This document shows positions 20,061 to 27,190 of a stretch of 64,000 nt of DNA, in pieces; positions within the stretch are counted from its first letter, which is position 1; every line of letters begins with the position of its first letter. Source of the stretch: Vreelandella songnenensis (lineage in GTDB: Bacteria; Pseudomonadota; Gammaproteobacteria; Pseudomonadales; Halomonadaceae); the NCBI RefSeq assembly GCF_003002925.1, contig NZ_PVTK01000002.1, positions 124,001 through 188,000 of the forward strand. Direction: 5' to 3'. A model generated the notes under the pieces. It was not told where the DNA came from, searched no databases, and saw only the letters and a program-made list of their open reading frames with translations. A program made the translations under genes and the position numbers.

Positions 20061-20087
20061 AAAAAAGGCCACCTCGGGGTGGCCTTT
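20061..20087. terminator. Bidirectional terminator, BCCT gene / msrPQ
   Basis: aaaggccacc - tcgg - (g)gtggccttt hairpin. The six As on its left give a strong T-run for leftward msrPQ transcripts; the rightward T-run is weaker. Confidence 0.8.
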
Positions 20088-20091
20088 CTAT

Positions 20092-20718
20092 TCATGCCGA
20101 CTGCTTCAGCCGCTGGCGAAGCTTGGGCAGAGTACGCGATACGGGCGGTATGCGCAGGCACATCAGCAAAGCCCCGACAAGGGCGTACACAAACCACTCC
20201 TGCATGTCTGCGCGCACCACCCATAGAAAATGCAGCAGCACGAGCGCGAGGATCAGGTAGCTTGCCTTGTGCAGGGTTTTCCAGCGCTTGCCCAGCTTGC
20301 GCATTGCCCAGCGGTTGGAAGTGGCGCCAAGCGCCGTCAACCCAAGCAATGCCAGCATGCCGACAATGATATAGGGTCGGTTGACGATTTCGCTGCCCAG
20401 GCGAGCCCAGTCCAAACCCAGAATGAACAGCACGTAGCAGGTGAGATGCAATACCGCATAGGCGAGCGTCCACAGCCCCAGCTGGCGGCGAATAAGGTTG
20501 AAGCCTTTCCAGCGGGTCAGCTTGGTGAGTGGCGTGAGGCTAAGCGTGAACAGCAGCAGCCATAGCGCCCCCAGGCCAATATTGAGCAGCAGGTAACGCC
20601 CGGGCTCCGGCCCTGCCATATTATTGGCCACCTGCCAGCCCCACCAGGCAAGCGGCACCAGCGCCGCTACAAACACACTTGCTCGCCACAGGGTAAATAT
20701 ATAGGCAGGCATCGACAT
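20092..20718 (-). CDS. msrQ: MsrQ, haem-binding membrane subunit of periplasmic methionine sulfoxide reductase
   Basis: A 208-residue inner-membrane cytochrome b-type protein (YedZ) with about six segments and haem-ligand histidines in YAVLHLTCYVLF (near 87-98) and LHKASYLILALVLLHFLW (near 149-166). It passes electrons from the quinone pool or flavin reductase to MsrP. Its start touches the msrP stop (shared base 20718), so the two are coupled. Confidence 0.93.
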   Translation of the reverse strand: MSMPAYIFTLWRASVFVAALVPLAWWGWQVANNMAGPEPGRYLLLNIGLGALWLLLFTLSLTPLTKLTRWKGFNLIRRQLGLWTLAYAVLHLTCYVLFILGLDWARLGSEIVNRPYIIVGMLALLGLTALGATSNRWAMRKLGKRWKTLHKASYLILALVLLHFLWVVRADMQEWFVYALVGALLMCLRIPPVSRTLPKLRQRLKQSA

Positions 20719-21743
20719 CAGTAGTTGACTCGTAGATCCATTCCCGAATAGAGGCTGGCAACTTCATCGGCGTAGCCATTGAACATGCGGGTATCGATGA
20801 TATTGGTGTTGAACAAGCTGTTGGGCAGGCGGCGCTCGGTTGCCTGGCTCCAGCGCGGATGATCAACGTCCGGATTGACGTTCGCGTAGAAGCCGTACTC
20901 ATTGGCGGCGATTTGCTGCCAGGAGTTGAGCGGCTGTTCTTCTACCAGCGATATACGCACGATCGACTTGATGCTTTTGAAGCCATATTTCCAGGGCACC
21001 ACAAGGCGCAGCGGTGCGCCGTTCTGATTGGGCAGCTCTCGGCCATACATGCCCAGGGCCAGGAAGCTGAGCGGGTGCATGGCCTCATCGAGCCGTAAAC
21101 CTTCCACGTAAGGCCAGTCGATGAGGGCAAATGACGAACGCTGCCCAGGCATCTGATCGGGATCCACCAGGGTTTCAAAGCGTACGTACTTGGCTTTTGA
21201 GGTCGGCTCGGCGCGCTGAATGACGTCGGCCAGCGAAATGCCCAGCCAGGGAATGACCATCGACCAGGCTTCCACGCAGCGCAGGCGGTAAATGCGCTCT
21301 TCAAACTGTGAGGGTGTTGCGATGTCTTCAAGGGCGAAGCGCCCGCCATTATTGACCTCACCATCAATCACCACGCTCCAGGGTTCGGTCACCAGGGTAC
21401 CTGCCTTGCGCGCCGGATCGCTCTTTCCAGTACCGAACTCGAAAAAGTTGTTGTAGCCGCTGGCATCTGCGTAAGGCGCGGTCTTATCCTGGGCCGGGTC
21501 GCTTGGCACTACGGCCTGCCATTCGGCGGCGTCGCGTTTGGCCTTGAACCAGTCAGGGGCATCGCTTTGTGGCACATCGTTATAGTCAGGGCGCTGCTCG
21601 GAGGCCTTGGTATTACCGGCAAAGGCCAGTCCCGCGCCAATGCCGGCAAGCCCACCCATGAAGCGCCGGCGCGATAGATAGACCGACTCAGGCGTCACTT
21701 CCGATTCGTGAAGATCACCTGGCTTGGCAATTTTGATCAGCAT
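20718..21743 (-). CDS. msrP: MsrP, molybdopterin periplasmic methionine sulfoxide reductase
   Basis: A 341-residue sulfite-oxidase-fold enzyme (YedY). A twin-arginine export signal is visible at about residues 26-48 (LSRRRFMGGLAGIGAGLAF). The Mo-ligating cysteine lies in YRLRCVEAWSMVIPW (near 152-166). MsrPQ repairs oxidised methionines in periplasmic proteins, notably after hypochlorous acid stress. First gene of msrPQ; a good ribosome site (ggcaggagg) precedes it. Confidence 0.95.
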   Translation of the reverse strand: MLIKIAKPGDLHESEVTPESVYLSRRRFMGGLAGIGAGLAFAGNTKASEQRPDYNDVPQSDAPDWFKAKRDAAEWQAVVPSDPAQDKTAPYADASGYNNFFEFGTGKSDPARKAGTLVTEPWSVVIDGEVNNGGRFALEDIATPSQFEERIYRLRCVEAWSMVIPWLGISLADVIQRAEPTSKAKYVRFETLVDPDQMPGQRSSFALIDWPYVEGLRLDEAMHPLSFLALGMYGRELPNQNGAPLRLVVPWKYGFKSIKSIVRISLVEEQPLNSWQQIAANEYGFYANVNPDVDHPRWSQATERRLPNSLFNTNIIDTRMFNGYADEVASLYSGMDLRVNY

Positions 21744-21919
21744 GATGATGCCTCCTGCCCGTTAACGCCTGACACTGGCTGCAAGAGATTCGACCAGGCA
21801 CATAACGATGGATTGATAGAGCAATACGGTTATAGGGAATAGTAGACACACTATGTAAATAGCTCAGCTTGATCTGGCTGGCGTACCTTTACTTTCAACG
21901 CAGCTGAATACAGGGCTAA

Positions 21920-22948
21920 TCACTTCTCTTTCAGCTGCTGCTCTCTGACGCTAATCGACGCGGGTAGTTCAGCCAATTGCTGCTGCAAGCTCGCCATCTG
22001 CTGTGCCATGCGGGTTTGCCACTCCTGCGCCTGACTAGCCTGCTCAGCCTGCTGGCGTTGAGCGCTTTGAGCTTCTTCGAGCCGCTCGCTGAGCGCTTCG
22101 CGTTGCTGGGTAAGCACTTCGCCGTGCTGTTCGAGTTCTTGAATACGCTGCAGCGCCTGACGGGTTTCCATCTGCTGACGCTGCAGATCCTGTCGATTGG
22201 CCTTGAGCTCTTCACTTAACGCATCGATACGCTGCTGCTTTTGTTGTACGCGCTTGAGAGAAGCCTTCTCCTCCTGGGCGCGCTCCTGACGCGCTTCATC
22301 CAGCATGGCCATTAACCTGCCTTCGGCGGCTTCGTTGCGCTGCTCTTCCTGTGCAAGGCGCTTTTCCCAGCCAGCTTGCTGAGCTTTCAGTTCTTCGCTG
22401 TGCTGCTGGGCGCTCGCCGCACTCTGCTGACGAAGGGTTTCTGTCGTCTGCTTGAGCTGCTGATTCTCTTGCCGCACTTCACTTGCTGTCTGCTGCAGGT
22501 GCTGCTCGTTTGTCTGGCTGGTGGCCAGTTCACGGGTGATTGCCTCAAGGCGCTGCTCGGTATGGCGTAAATGCTCTGCCAGGGCGCCTTCGCGCTGTTC
22601 CGCATTGGCCGTTTGCTGAAGTGCCTCTGCCGCTGCCTGCTGCGCTTCTTCTACCTGACGGTTGGCTTCCTCGCGGTAATGAACCAGTGCCTGGTTGGCG
22701 ACTTCCTGCGCTTCGCGCCAAAGCTCGCTGGCAAGGTTTACCACGACCTCGGGCACGCCTTTAGGCGGGGGAACGTCGCGATTCTGCTCCCGCTCGGTAC
22801 GCCATAAGCGGAAGTGTTCGCTGATGGTGGTGAAACTACCAGTGCCCAGCACTTCACGTATGCGCTGCACGCTAGGCGTATCACCGCGGCTTAGCAGCGT
22901 ATCGATTGCCTGTTGAACGTCACTGTACTGGATGCCGCTACGAGCCAT
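21920..22948 (-). CDS. KfrA-like DNA-binding protein with long coiled coil
   Basis: A 342-residue protein. Residues about 1-70 form the plasmid KfrA-type N-terminal DNA-binding domain (SVQRIREVLGTGSFTTISEH near 26-45). Residues about 85-340 are an almost uninterrupted Gln/Glu/Arg/Ala-rich coiled coil, as in KfrA of IncP plasmids, a filament-forming autorepressor that helps plasmid partition. This copy is chromosomal and divergent from a tyrosine recombinase gene across about 286 bp of AT-rich DNA holding two palindromes. Autoregulation at those sites is inferred. A structural or accessory role for the recombinase is possible but unproven. Confidence 0.88.
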   Translation of the reverse strand: MARSGIQYSDVQQAIDTLLSRGDTPSVQRIREVLGTGSFTTISEHFRLWRTEREQNRDVPPPKGVPEVVVNLASELWREAQEVANQALVHYREEANRQVEEAQQAAAEALQQTANAEQREGALAEHLRHTEQRLEAITRELATSQTNEQHLQQTASEVRQENQQLKQTTETLRQQSAASAQQHSEELKAQQAGWEKRLAQEEQRNEAAEGRLMAMLDEARQERAQEEKASLKRVQQKQQRIDALSEELKANRQDLQRQQMETRQALQRIQELEQHGEVLTQQREALSERLEEAQSAQRQQAEQASQAQEWQTRMAQQMASLQQQLAELPASISVREQQLKEK

Positions 22949-23016
22949 GATCTCTGCCTTTTAAGCCGTGGGGTTGAGGCGCCTATTGTCCAACGGCTAG
23001 CACTCAAACACAATAA

Positions 23017-23038
23017 TTACGTTATATGTAATACGTAA
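23017..23038. promoter_or_regulatory. Palindromic element between kfrA-like and recombinase genes
   Basis: Outer arms TTACGT / ACGTAA separated by 10 bp, with nested ATTAC / GTAAT. It lies 69-90 bp upstream of the kfrA-like start. Such an element would suit KfrA autorepression; the binding protein is not known. Confidence 0.45.
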
Positions 23039-23058
23039 AATTATTTATCTTTAGGGCG

Positions 23059-23094
23059 ATAAATTCAAGATTACTCTTATTATCTTGAATTTAT
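23059..23094. repeat. 13-10-13 bp perfect inverted repeat, lox-like
   Basis: Left arm ATAAATTCAAGAT (23059-23071), spacer tactcttatt (23072-23081), right arm ATCTTGAATTTAT (23082-23094). Arms are perfectly complementary. Arm length equals that of loxP and FRT sites, though their spacer is 8 bp. It sits about 140 bp upstream of the recombinase start. It could be the recombinase's core site, an operator for the KfrA-like protein, or a transcript hairpin. Confidence 0.7.
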
Positions 23095-23173
23095 ACAGCT
23101 TTAAAACCATACTTGTGCCCATGCAAAGAGCTGATGCTTGAGTAGAAAAGCTTCACTGAAGGGCTTAAGCAGC

Positions 23174-23206
23174 TCGACATGTTGAAGTGAAAAAGTATTT
23201 TATAAT
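23174..23206 (+). promoter_or_regulatory. Candidate promoter for the tyrosine recombinase
   Basis: TCGACA (23174-23179) is followed after 16 bp by TATTTT (23196-23201), and a perfect TATAAT lies at 23201-23206. A start point just downstream would favour translation from the GTG at 23235 rather than the one at 23187. Confidence 0.35.
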
Positions 23207-23234
23207 CAAAAGGTTGTTTATATATGGGTGTGAA

Positions 23235-24383
23235 GTGAGCGTCATCGAGAAGCGCGGAAGTGATCTTCCGGTTGAGATATCGCGGCCAGCGGCCACCACT
23301 CAGCTCGCCATAAGCACAACCCAGGCGCGAATTAGTGCGGCCACAGATGCCGAGGCCGTAGCGGCGTGGCTTGCTGAATACCAGGAAAGCCCGCAAACCT
23401 GGAAAAGCTATCGCCGCGAAACCGAGCGCCTGCTGCTGTGGCTTGCCAGCAGGCAGCTGACCCTGAATGGCATGGACCGCGAAGCCTTGCGCCAGTTTGA
23501 ACAGTTTCTCTCCGACCCGCAGCCCGCCGAGCGCTGGGTAGGGCCTTCAAGGCCTCGTCAGCATCCACAGTGGCGGCCGTTTCGGGGCGGGCTTTCGCCT
23601 GCCAGCCGTCGGCAGAGCCTGATCATCTTGCAAGGGCTCTTCAGCTGGCTGGTTGAAGCCGGGTGGGTCGGGCATAACCCGTTTCGGTTGATGCGGGACA
23701 AGTCACGTCGGCTGAGCAACCAGGCGCCGGGTATCGAGCGCTATCTGGAGCGCCCCGTGTGGGAGTGGTTCTGGCAATGGCTGAACAGGCCGCTGGGAGT
23801 AGAGCAGAGCGATCGTGCTTTATATGAGCATGCGCGGCGGCGCTTCATCTTTGGTTTTGCCTATCTGCTTGCGCCGCGTGTCAGCGAAATGGCCGAGGCA
23901 CGGATGGGCGATTTCAAGATGACGGAAGGGCGCTGGTGGTGGGACGTGGTGGGTAAGGGCAGCAAGATAGCCCGCGTGCCGTTGCCGGAGGATATGCTGA
24001 TGTGTCTGGCTGCCTGGAGAAAAGTGCTCAAGCTGGATGCCAAGCCGGCTTATCAAGAGCAAAGCCCTGTGATAAGAGCCTTGGATGGGCAGCGTGGTAT
24101 TGGCCACAACCAGCTTTACCGGCTGATTCGCGATACGTTCAATCAAGCGGCAGAGGCACTTGAAGGCGAGGGCGGCGACCCCACCTATATAGCCGCACTG
24201 CGCCAGGCCACGCCGCACTGGCTACGCCACACGTCGATCACTCATCAGGCGCAGTCTGGCATCAGCCTGCGCCACTTGGCCGAAAGTGCGCGCCATGCGC
24301 GTCTGGATACCACCTCGCGCTACCTTCACACGGAAGATCACGAATGGCATCGTGAGCAGCAGCGCCATCGGCTTGTGCCTTAA
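23235..24383 (+). CDS. Solitary tyrosine recombinase (phage integrase family)
   Basis: About 382 residues from GTG 23235; GTG 23187 would add 16 hydrophobic and basic residues and overlaps the likely promoter. An N-terminal SAM-like core-binding domain (about 40-150) precedes the catalytic domain (about 185-375). All catalytic residues appear present: Arg215 in LAPRVSE, Lys in VVGKGSK, His328/Arg331 in PHWLRHTS, His354 in ARHARLDTT and nucleophile Tyr363 in SRYLH. It is longer than XerC/D. No phage gene, transposase, tRNA or cargo is nearby, and flanking genes are ordinary chromosomal ones. Divergent partner is a KfrA-like gene. Its target is unknown; the lox-like repeat upstream is a candidate. 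Confidence 0.88.
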   Translation: MSVIEKRGSDLPVEISRPAATTQLAISTTQARISAATDAEAVAAWLAEYQESPQTWKSYRRETERLLLWLASRQLTLNGMDREALRQFEQFLSDPQPAERWVGPSRPRQHPQWRPFRGGLSPASRRQSLIILQGLFSWLVEAGWVGHNPFRLMRDKSRRLSNQAPGIERYLERPVWEWFWQWLNRPLGVEQSDRALYEHARRRFIFGFAYLLAPRVSEMAEARMGDFKMTEGRWWWDVVGKGSKIARVPLPEDMLMCLAAWRKVLKLDAKPAYQEQSPVIRALDGQRGIGHNQLYRLIRDTFNQAAEALEGEGGDPTYIAALRQATPHWLRHTSITHQAQSGISLRHLAESARHARLDTTSRYLHTEDHEWHREQQRHRLVP

Positions 24384-24433
24384 AGCAGGTATACTAGGGC
24401 GACGTTTTTAAAATGCAGAGAGAAGGAATCCCT

Positions 24434-24850
24434 ATGAGCACTTCCGGCGCCGAACAGGCCCAGCAAGAGCTGATTGAAGAGTTTGAGATATTTGATAACT
24501 GGATGGATCGGTATCAGTACATTATCGATATGGGCAAGCAGTTGCCGGATTTCCCCGAGGCGTGGAAGACCGAGCAGTACAAGATCCAGGGTTGCCAGTC
24601 CAATGTCTGGATGTGCCACGAAGCGCAGGAAGAGCAATTGATCTTCAAGGCCACGTCGGATGCAGCCATTGTTTCCGGGCTGATTGCCGTACTGCTGCGT
24701 ATTTATAGCGGACGTAGTGCTGCTGAAATTCGCGCGACCGAGCCCCACTTCCTGAAGGATCTGGGGCTGGACAAGCATCTTTCGCCGACGCGCAGCAACG
24801 GCCTGCATGCCATGCTTGAGCGCATCTATCAGGTCGCGGGAAAGAACTGA
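24434..24850 (+). CDS. sufE: SufE-family cysteine desulfurase sulfur acceptor
   Basis: A 138-residue protein from ATG 24434 (agaaggaa ribosome site). SufE accepts persulfide from SufS and stimulates Fe-S cluster assembly; CsdE is a close relative. The acceptor cysteine is in KIQGCQSNVWM (near residue 52). Other family marks are NWMDRYQYIIDMGK and RSNGLHAMLERI. No sufS or csdA is adjacent, so SufE versus CsdE cannot be separated here. It lies 50 bp after the recombinase on the same strand and may be read from its own promoter. Confidence 0.9.
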   Translation: MSTSGAEQAQQELIEEFEIFDNWMDRYQYIIDMGKQLPDFPEAWKTEQYKIQGCQSNVWMCHEAQEEQLIFKATSDAAIVSGLIAVLLRIYSGRSAAEIRATEPHFLKDLGLDKHLSPTRSNGLHAMLERIYQVAGKN

Positions 24851-24892
24851 AAGAAACGGTAGAAAAGGGCGGTGGGGATTGGAGGTGGTAGC

Positions 24893-25228
24893 TTAGCGTG
24901 GAGGGTGATGGTCGCTATTGCAGCAAGGCGCTAGCTCGTTATCTTCACGGCAAAGCTTTTCGCTGCGCCCGCCGGGTACCGGGTCCAGGCCGCCGGCACT
25001 ACCGGGATGACACCTGACGATTCGCTTGAGTGCCATCCAGCCGCCCTTGATGGGCCCATGGACCTGGATGGCTTCAATCGTATAGGAAGAGCAGCTGGGC
25101 CAGAAACGGCAGCGCGGGCCCAGCAGCGGGCTGATCAGATACTGATAAACCCGTACCAGGCCAATCATCAGATACCCCAGCAGGCTGCCGGTGAAACGAA
25201 TCGTTGCGCGCCATCCTCGGGCAATCAC
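24893..25228 (-). CDS. yidD: YidD membrane protein insertion efficiency factor
   Basis: Up to 111 residues from a GTG at 25228 that overlaps the hisI stop by one base. The YidD core is clear: [20 protein letters not shown] (near 29-48), then [15 protein letters not shown] with the conserved cysteines. Typical YidD is 70-90 residues, so the true start may be the in-frame ATG at residue 22. YidD usually sits between rnpA and yidC near oriC; here it follows hisI, an unusual place, so it could be a second copy. Confidence 0.88.
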   Translation of the reverse strand: MIARGWRATIRFTGSLLGYLMIGLVRVYQYLISPLLGPRCRFWPSCSSYTIEAIQVHGPIKGGWMALKRIVRCHPGSAGGLDPVPGGRSEKLCREDNELAPCCNSDHHPPR

Positions 25229-25695
25229 TACTTTTGACCGTAAAGCTCGGCGGGGTCGATCAGCGGCTTGCTGTTGATATGCGCCTGTTCATCAGTCAGC
25301 GATAGATAGAAGCAGCTGCGACGGCCGGTGTGGCAGGCAGGCCCCGTCTGCTCAACCTGAAGCAATAGCGTATCCCCATCACAATCGAGCGCGGCGGCTT
25401 TGAGATGCTGCTGCTGGCCAGAGGATTCGCCTTTTCGCCAGAGCTTCTTGCGCGAGCGTGAATAGTAGCAAACCCGCTGCGTGGTCAGCGTCTCTTCCAG
25501 CGCTTCACGGTTCATCCACGCCATCATCAGCACTTCCTTTGTATCGTGCTGCTGGGCGATGGCAGGCAGCAAGCCGTCTGCATTGAAACGCACGGCATCC
25601 AGCAGCGTGGACGTATCTGGCAGGGTGTCGTCAGGCGTGGCGGATTCGAGCGCCTTGAACAGCTCGCGCGGAGGCAGTTGGCTAAAACGGGACAT
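25228..25695 (-). CDS. hisI: Phosphoribosyl-AMP cyclohydrolase
   Basis: A 155-residue monofunctional HisI (no fused HisE) that opens the adenine ring of PR-AMP in histidine synthesis, using zinc and magnesium. Signature elements: [17 protein letters not shown] (near 53-69), [19 protein letters not shown] (near 72-90), [20 protein letters not shown] and [10 protein letters not shown]. It has about 30 extra N-terminal residues compared with the shortest family members. Preceded by the Zur-like gene with 5 bp between, and followed by yidD; no other his gene is nearby. Confidence 0.93.
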   Translation of the reverse strand: MSRFSQLPPRELFKALESATPDDTLPDTSTLLDAVRFNADGLLPAIAQQHDTKEVLMMAWMNREALEETLTTQRVCYYSRSRKKLWRKGESSGQQQHLKAAALDCDGDTLLLQVEQTGPACHTGRRSCFYLSLTDEQAHINSKPLIDPAELYGQK

Positions 25696-25700
25696 GCAAA

Positions 25701-26171
25701 TTACTCTCTCTCTTGCTTACTGGCGGTGCGGCAGTTCTGGCAAAGGCCTTGCAGCTCAATGGTCTGGCGTTCAACGCTAAACCCCTGACGTTTGGCAAAC
25801 GCCGCCAGCTGGTCACTCACTTCGTCCAGATGCAGCTCTTCCACATAGCCGCACTGGCGACAGATCAGCAGTTGAAAGCCGTGAATATGCTCAGGGCAGG
25901 CACAGGCGACATAGGCGTTCTGTGACTCGATGCGATGCACCAGGCCCTGATCGATCAAGAACTCAAGGGCCCGATAAACGGTTGGCGGGCGCGCGGCCGC
26001 GTGCTCCGTAGAAAGCTTATCAAGCAGATCATAGGCTTTTAAGCCGCCACCGTTCTTGGCGATCAATTCAAGCACCCGACGCCGAATGGGCGTAAATCTT
26101 ACGCCTCGGCTATGGCACTGTGATTCTGCTTGTTGAAGTAGCGTATTCGCTTCAGTCATTGGAGCACTCAT
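25701..26171 (-). CDS. zur: Fur-family regulator, Zur-like
   Basis: A 156-residue Fur-superfamily repressor: winged helix near residues 20-85 (FTPIRRRVLELIAKNGGGLKAYDLL), then the dimer/metal domain with CACPEHIHGF (near 86-95), LLICRQCGYVEELHL and CQNCR. Two CxxC pairs form the structural zinc site. The early C/H cluster and spacing resemble Zur rather than Fur. Zur would repress zinc uptake genes; no znu genes or clear Zur box are in the window. It follows the ATP-grasp gene by 20 bp. Confidence 0.82.
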   Translation of the reverse strand: MSAPMTEANTLLQQAESQCHSRGVRFTPIRRRVLELIAKNGGGLKAYDLLDKLSTEHAAARPPTVYRALEFLIDQGLVHRIESQNAYVACACPEHIHGFQLLICRQCGYVEELHLDEVSDQLAAFAKRQGFSVERQTIELQGLCQNCRTASKQERE

Positions 26172-26191
26172 TGAACGTCTTGAACCCTAGT

Positions 26192-27190
26192 CTACGCGCT
26201 TGCCGTAACGGTGTCAGGGGTTTCGGTAAGCTCGCTCTTTCGGGCAAAGTGGTGCTGAGCAAACGCGACGCGCTTGGCGACAGGAACACCGTCGGGCTGC
26301 CGCTCGATCAGGTCAAGCCGGCGGCGCAGGCCCTCGCCGTTGGTCATCTGAATGGCAAGACCAGGGCGGGCATTCAGTTCAAGCAGCATCGGGCCGTGCT
26401 GGCGATCGAGCACCATATCGGTACCCAGATAGCCAAGCCCGGTCATTTCATAGCAGCCAGCGGCCAGGTTCAGCAGGGTGTCCCATTGGGGAACGACCAG
26501 GCTTGCCAGATCGTGGCCCGTATCCGGATGGCTGAAACAGGGGCGATCAAACTGCACGCCGCGCAGGGCTTCGCCAGTGGCAATGTTAAGCCCTACGCCG
26601 ACCGCTCCCTGGTGCAGGTTGGCCTTGCCATCGGAGGCGGCGGTCGAAAGACGCATCATGGCCATTACCGGATAGCCCTTGAACACGATGACCCGAATAT
26701 CGGGAACGCCTTCGTAGGTATAGGCCATCAGGCTTTCATCGAAGTTGATCAGCGTCTCGATCAGGGCAACGTCGGGCGAGCCACCCAGCGAGTAGAGCCC
26801 TGAAAGAATATTGGAAACGTGGCGCTCCAAATCCTCCAGGCTCAAATGCGCGCCGCTGGGCTTTACAAACTGGTTATCGACCACTTTCTCGATGACCAGA
26901 ATGCCCTTGCCGCCGCTGCCCTTGGCGGGTTTGATCACGAAACCGTTGTGGCCTGTCAGCATGTCACCAATGTGCTTGACGCCGAACTGCGTGGACACCG
27001 TGCCGATCAGCTTGGGCGTGGTGATCCCGTACTCCTGGGCCAGCAGTTTGGTTTTCAGCTTGTCATCCACCAGCGGATAAAGGCGGCGAGAATTGTAGCG
27101 GCCGATATAGCGGATGTTGCGCCGGTTCATGCCAATGATGCCTTTATCCTGCAAGCGCCCCGGCCACGTCCAGTCCTTGAACCAGCTCAT
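26192..27190 (-). CDS. RimK-like ATP-grasp 'alpha-L-glutamate ligase-like' protein
   Basis: A 332-residue ATP-grasp enzyme. The nucleotide loop is KPAKGSGGKGILVIEKV (near 87-103) and the metal-binding end is LELNARPGLAIQMTN (near 270-284). Members of this subfamily are predicted to add amino acids, probably glutamate, to a protein or peptide, but the substrate is unknown. Its start overlaps the end of the transglutaminase-like gene by four bases (ATGA), so the two are coupled. Third gene of a conserved trio with the zinc-protease family lipoprotein and the 7TM transglutaminase-like protein. Confidence 0.88.
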   Translation of the reverse strand: MSWFKDWTWPGRLQDKGIIGMNRRNIRYIGRYNSRRLYPLVDDKLKTKLLAQEYGITTPKLIGTVSTQFGVKHIGDMLTGHNGFVIKPAKGSGGKGILVIEKVVDNQFVKPSGAHLSLEDLERHVSNILSGLYSLGGSPDVALIETLINFDESLMAYTYEGVPDIRVIVFKGYPVMAMMRLSTAASDGKANLHQGAVGVGLNIATGEALRGVQFDRPCFSHPDTGHDLASLVVPQWDTLLNLAAGCYEMTGLGYLGTDMVLDRQHGPMLLELNARPGLAIQMTNGEGLRRRLDLIERQPDGVPVAKRVAFAQHHFARKSELTETPDTVTASA

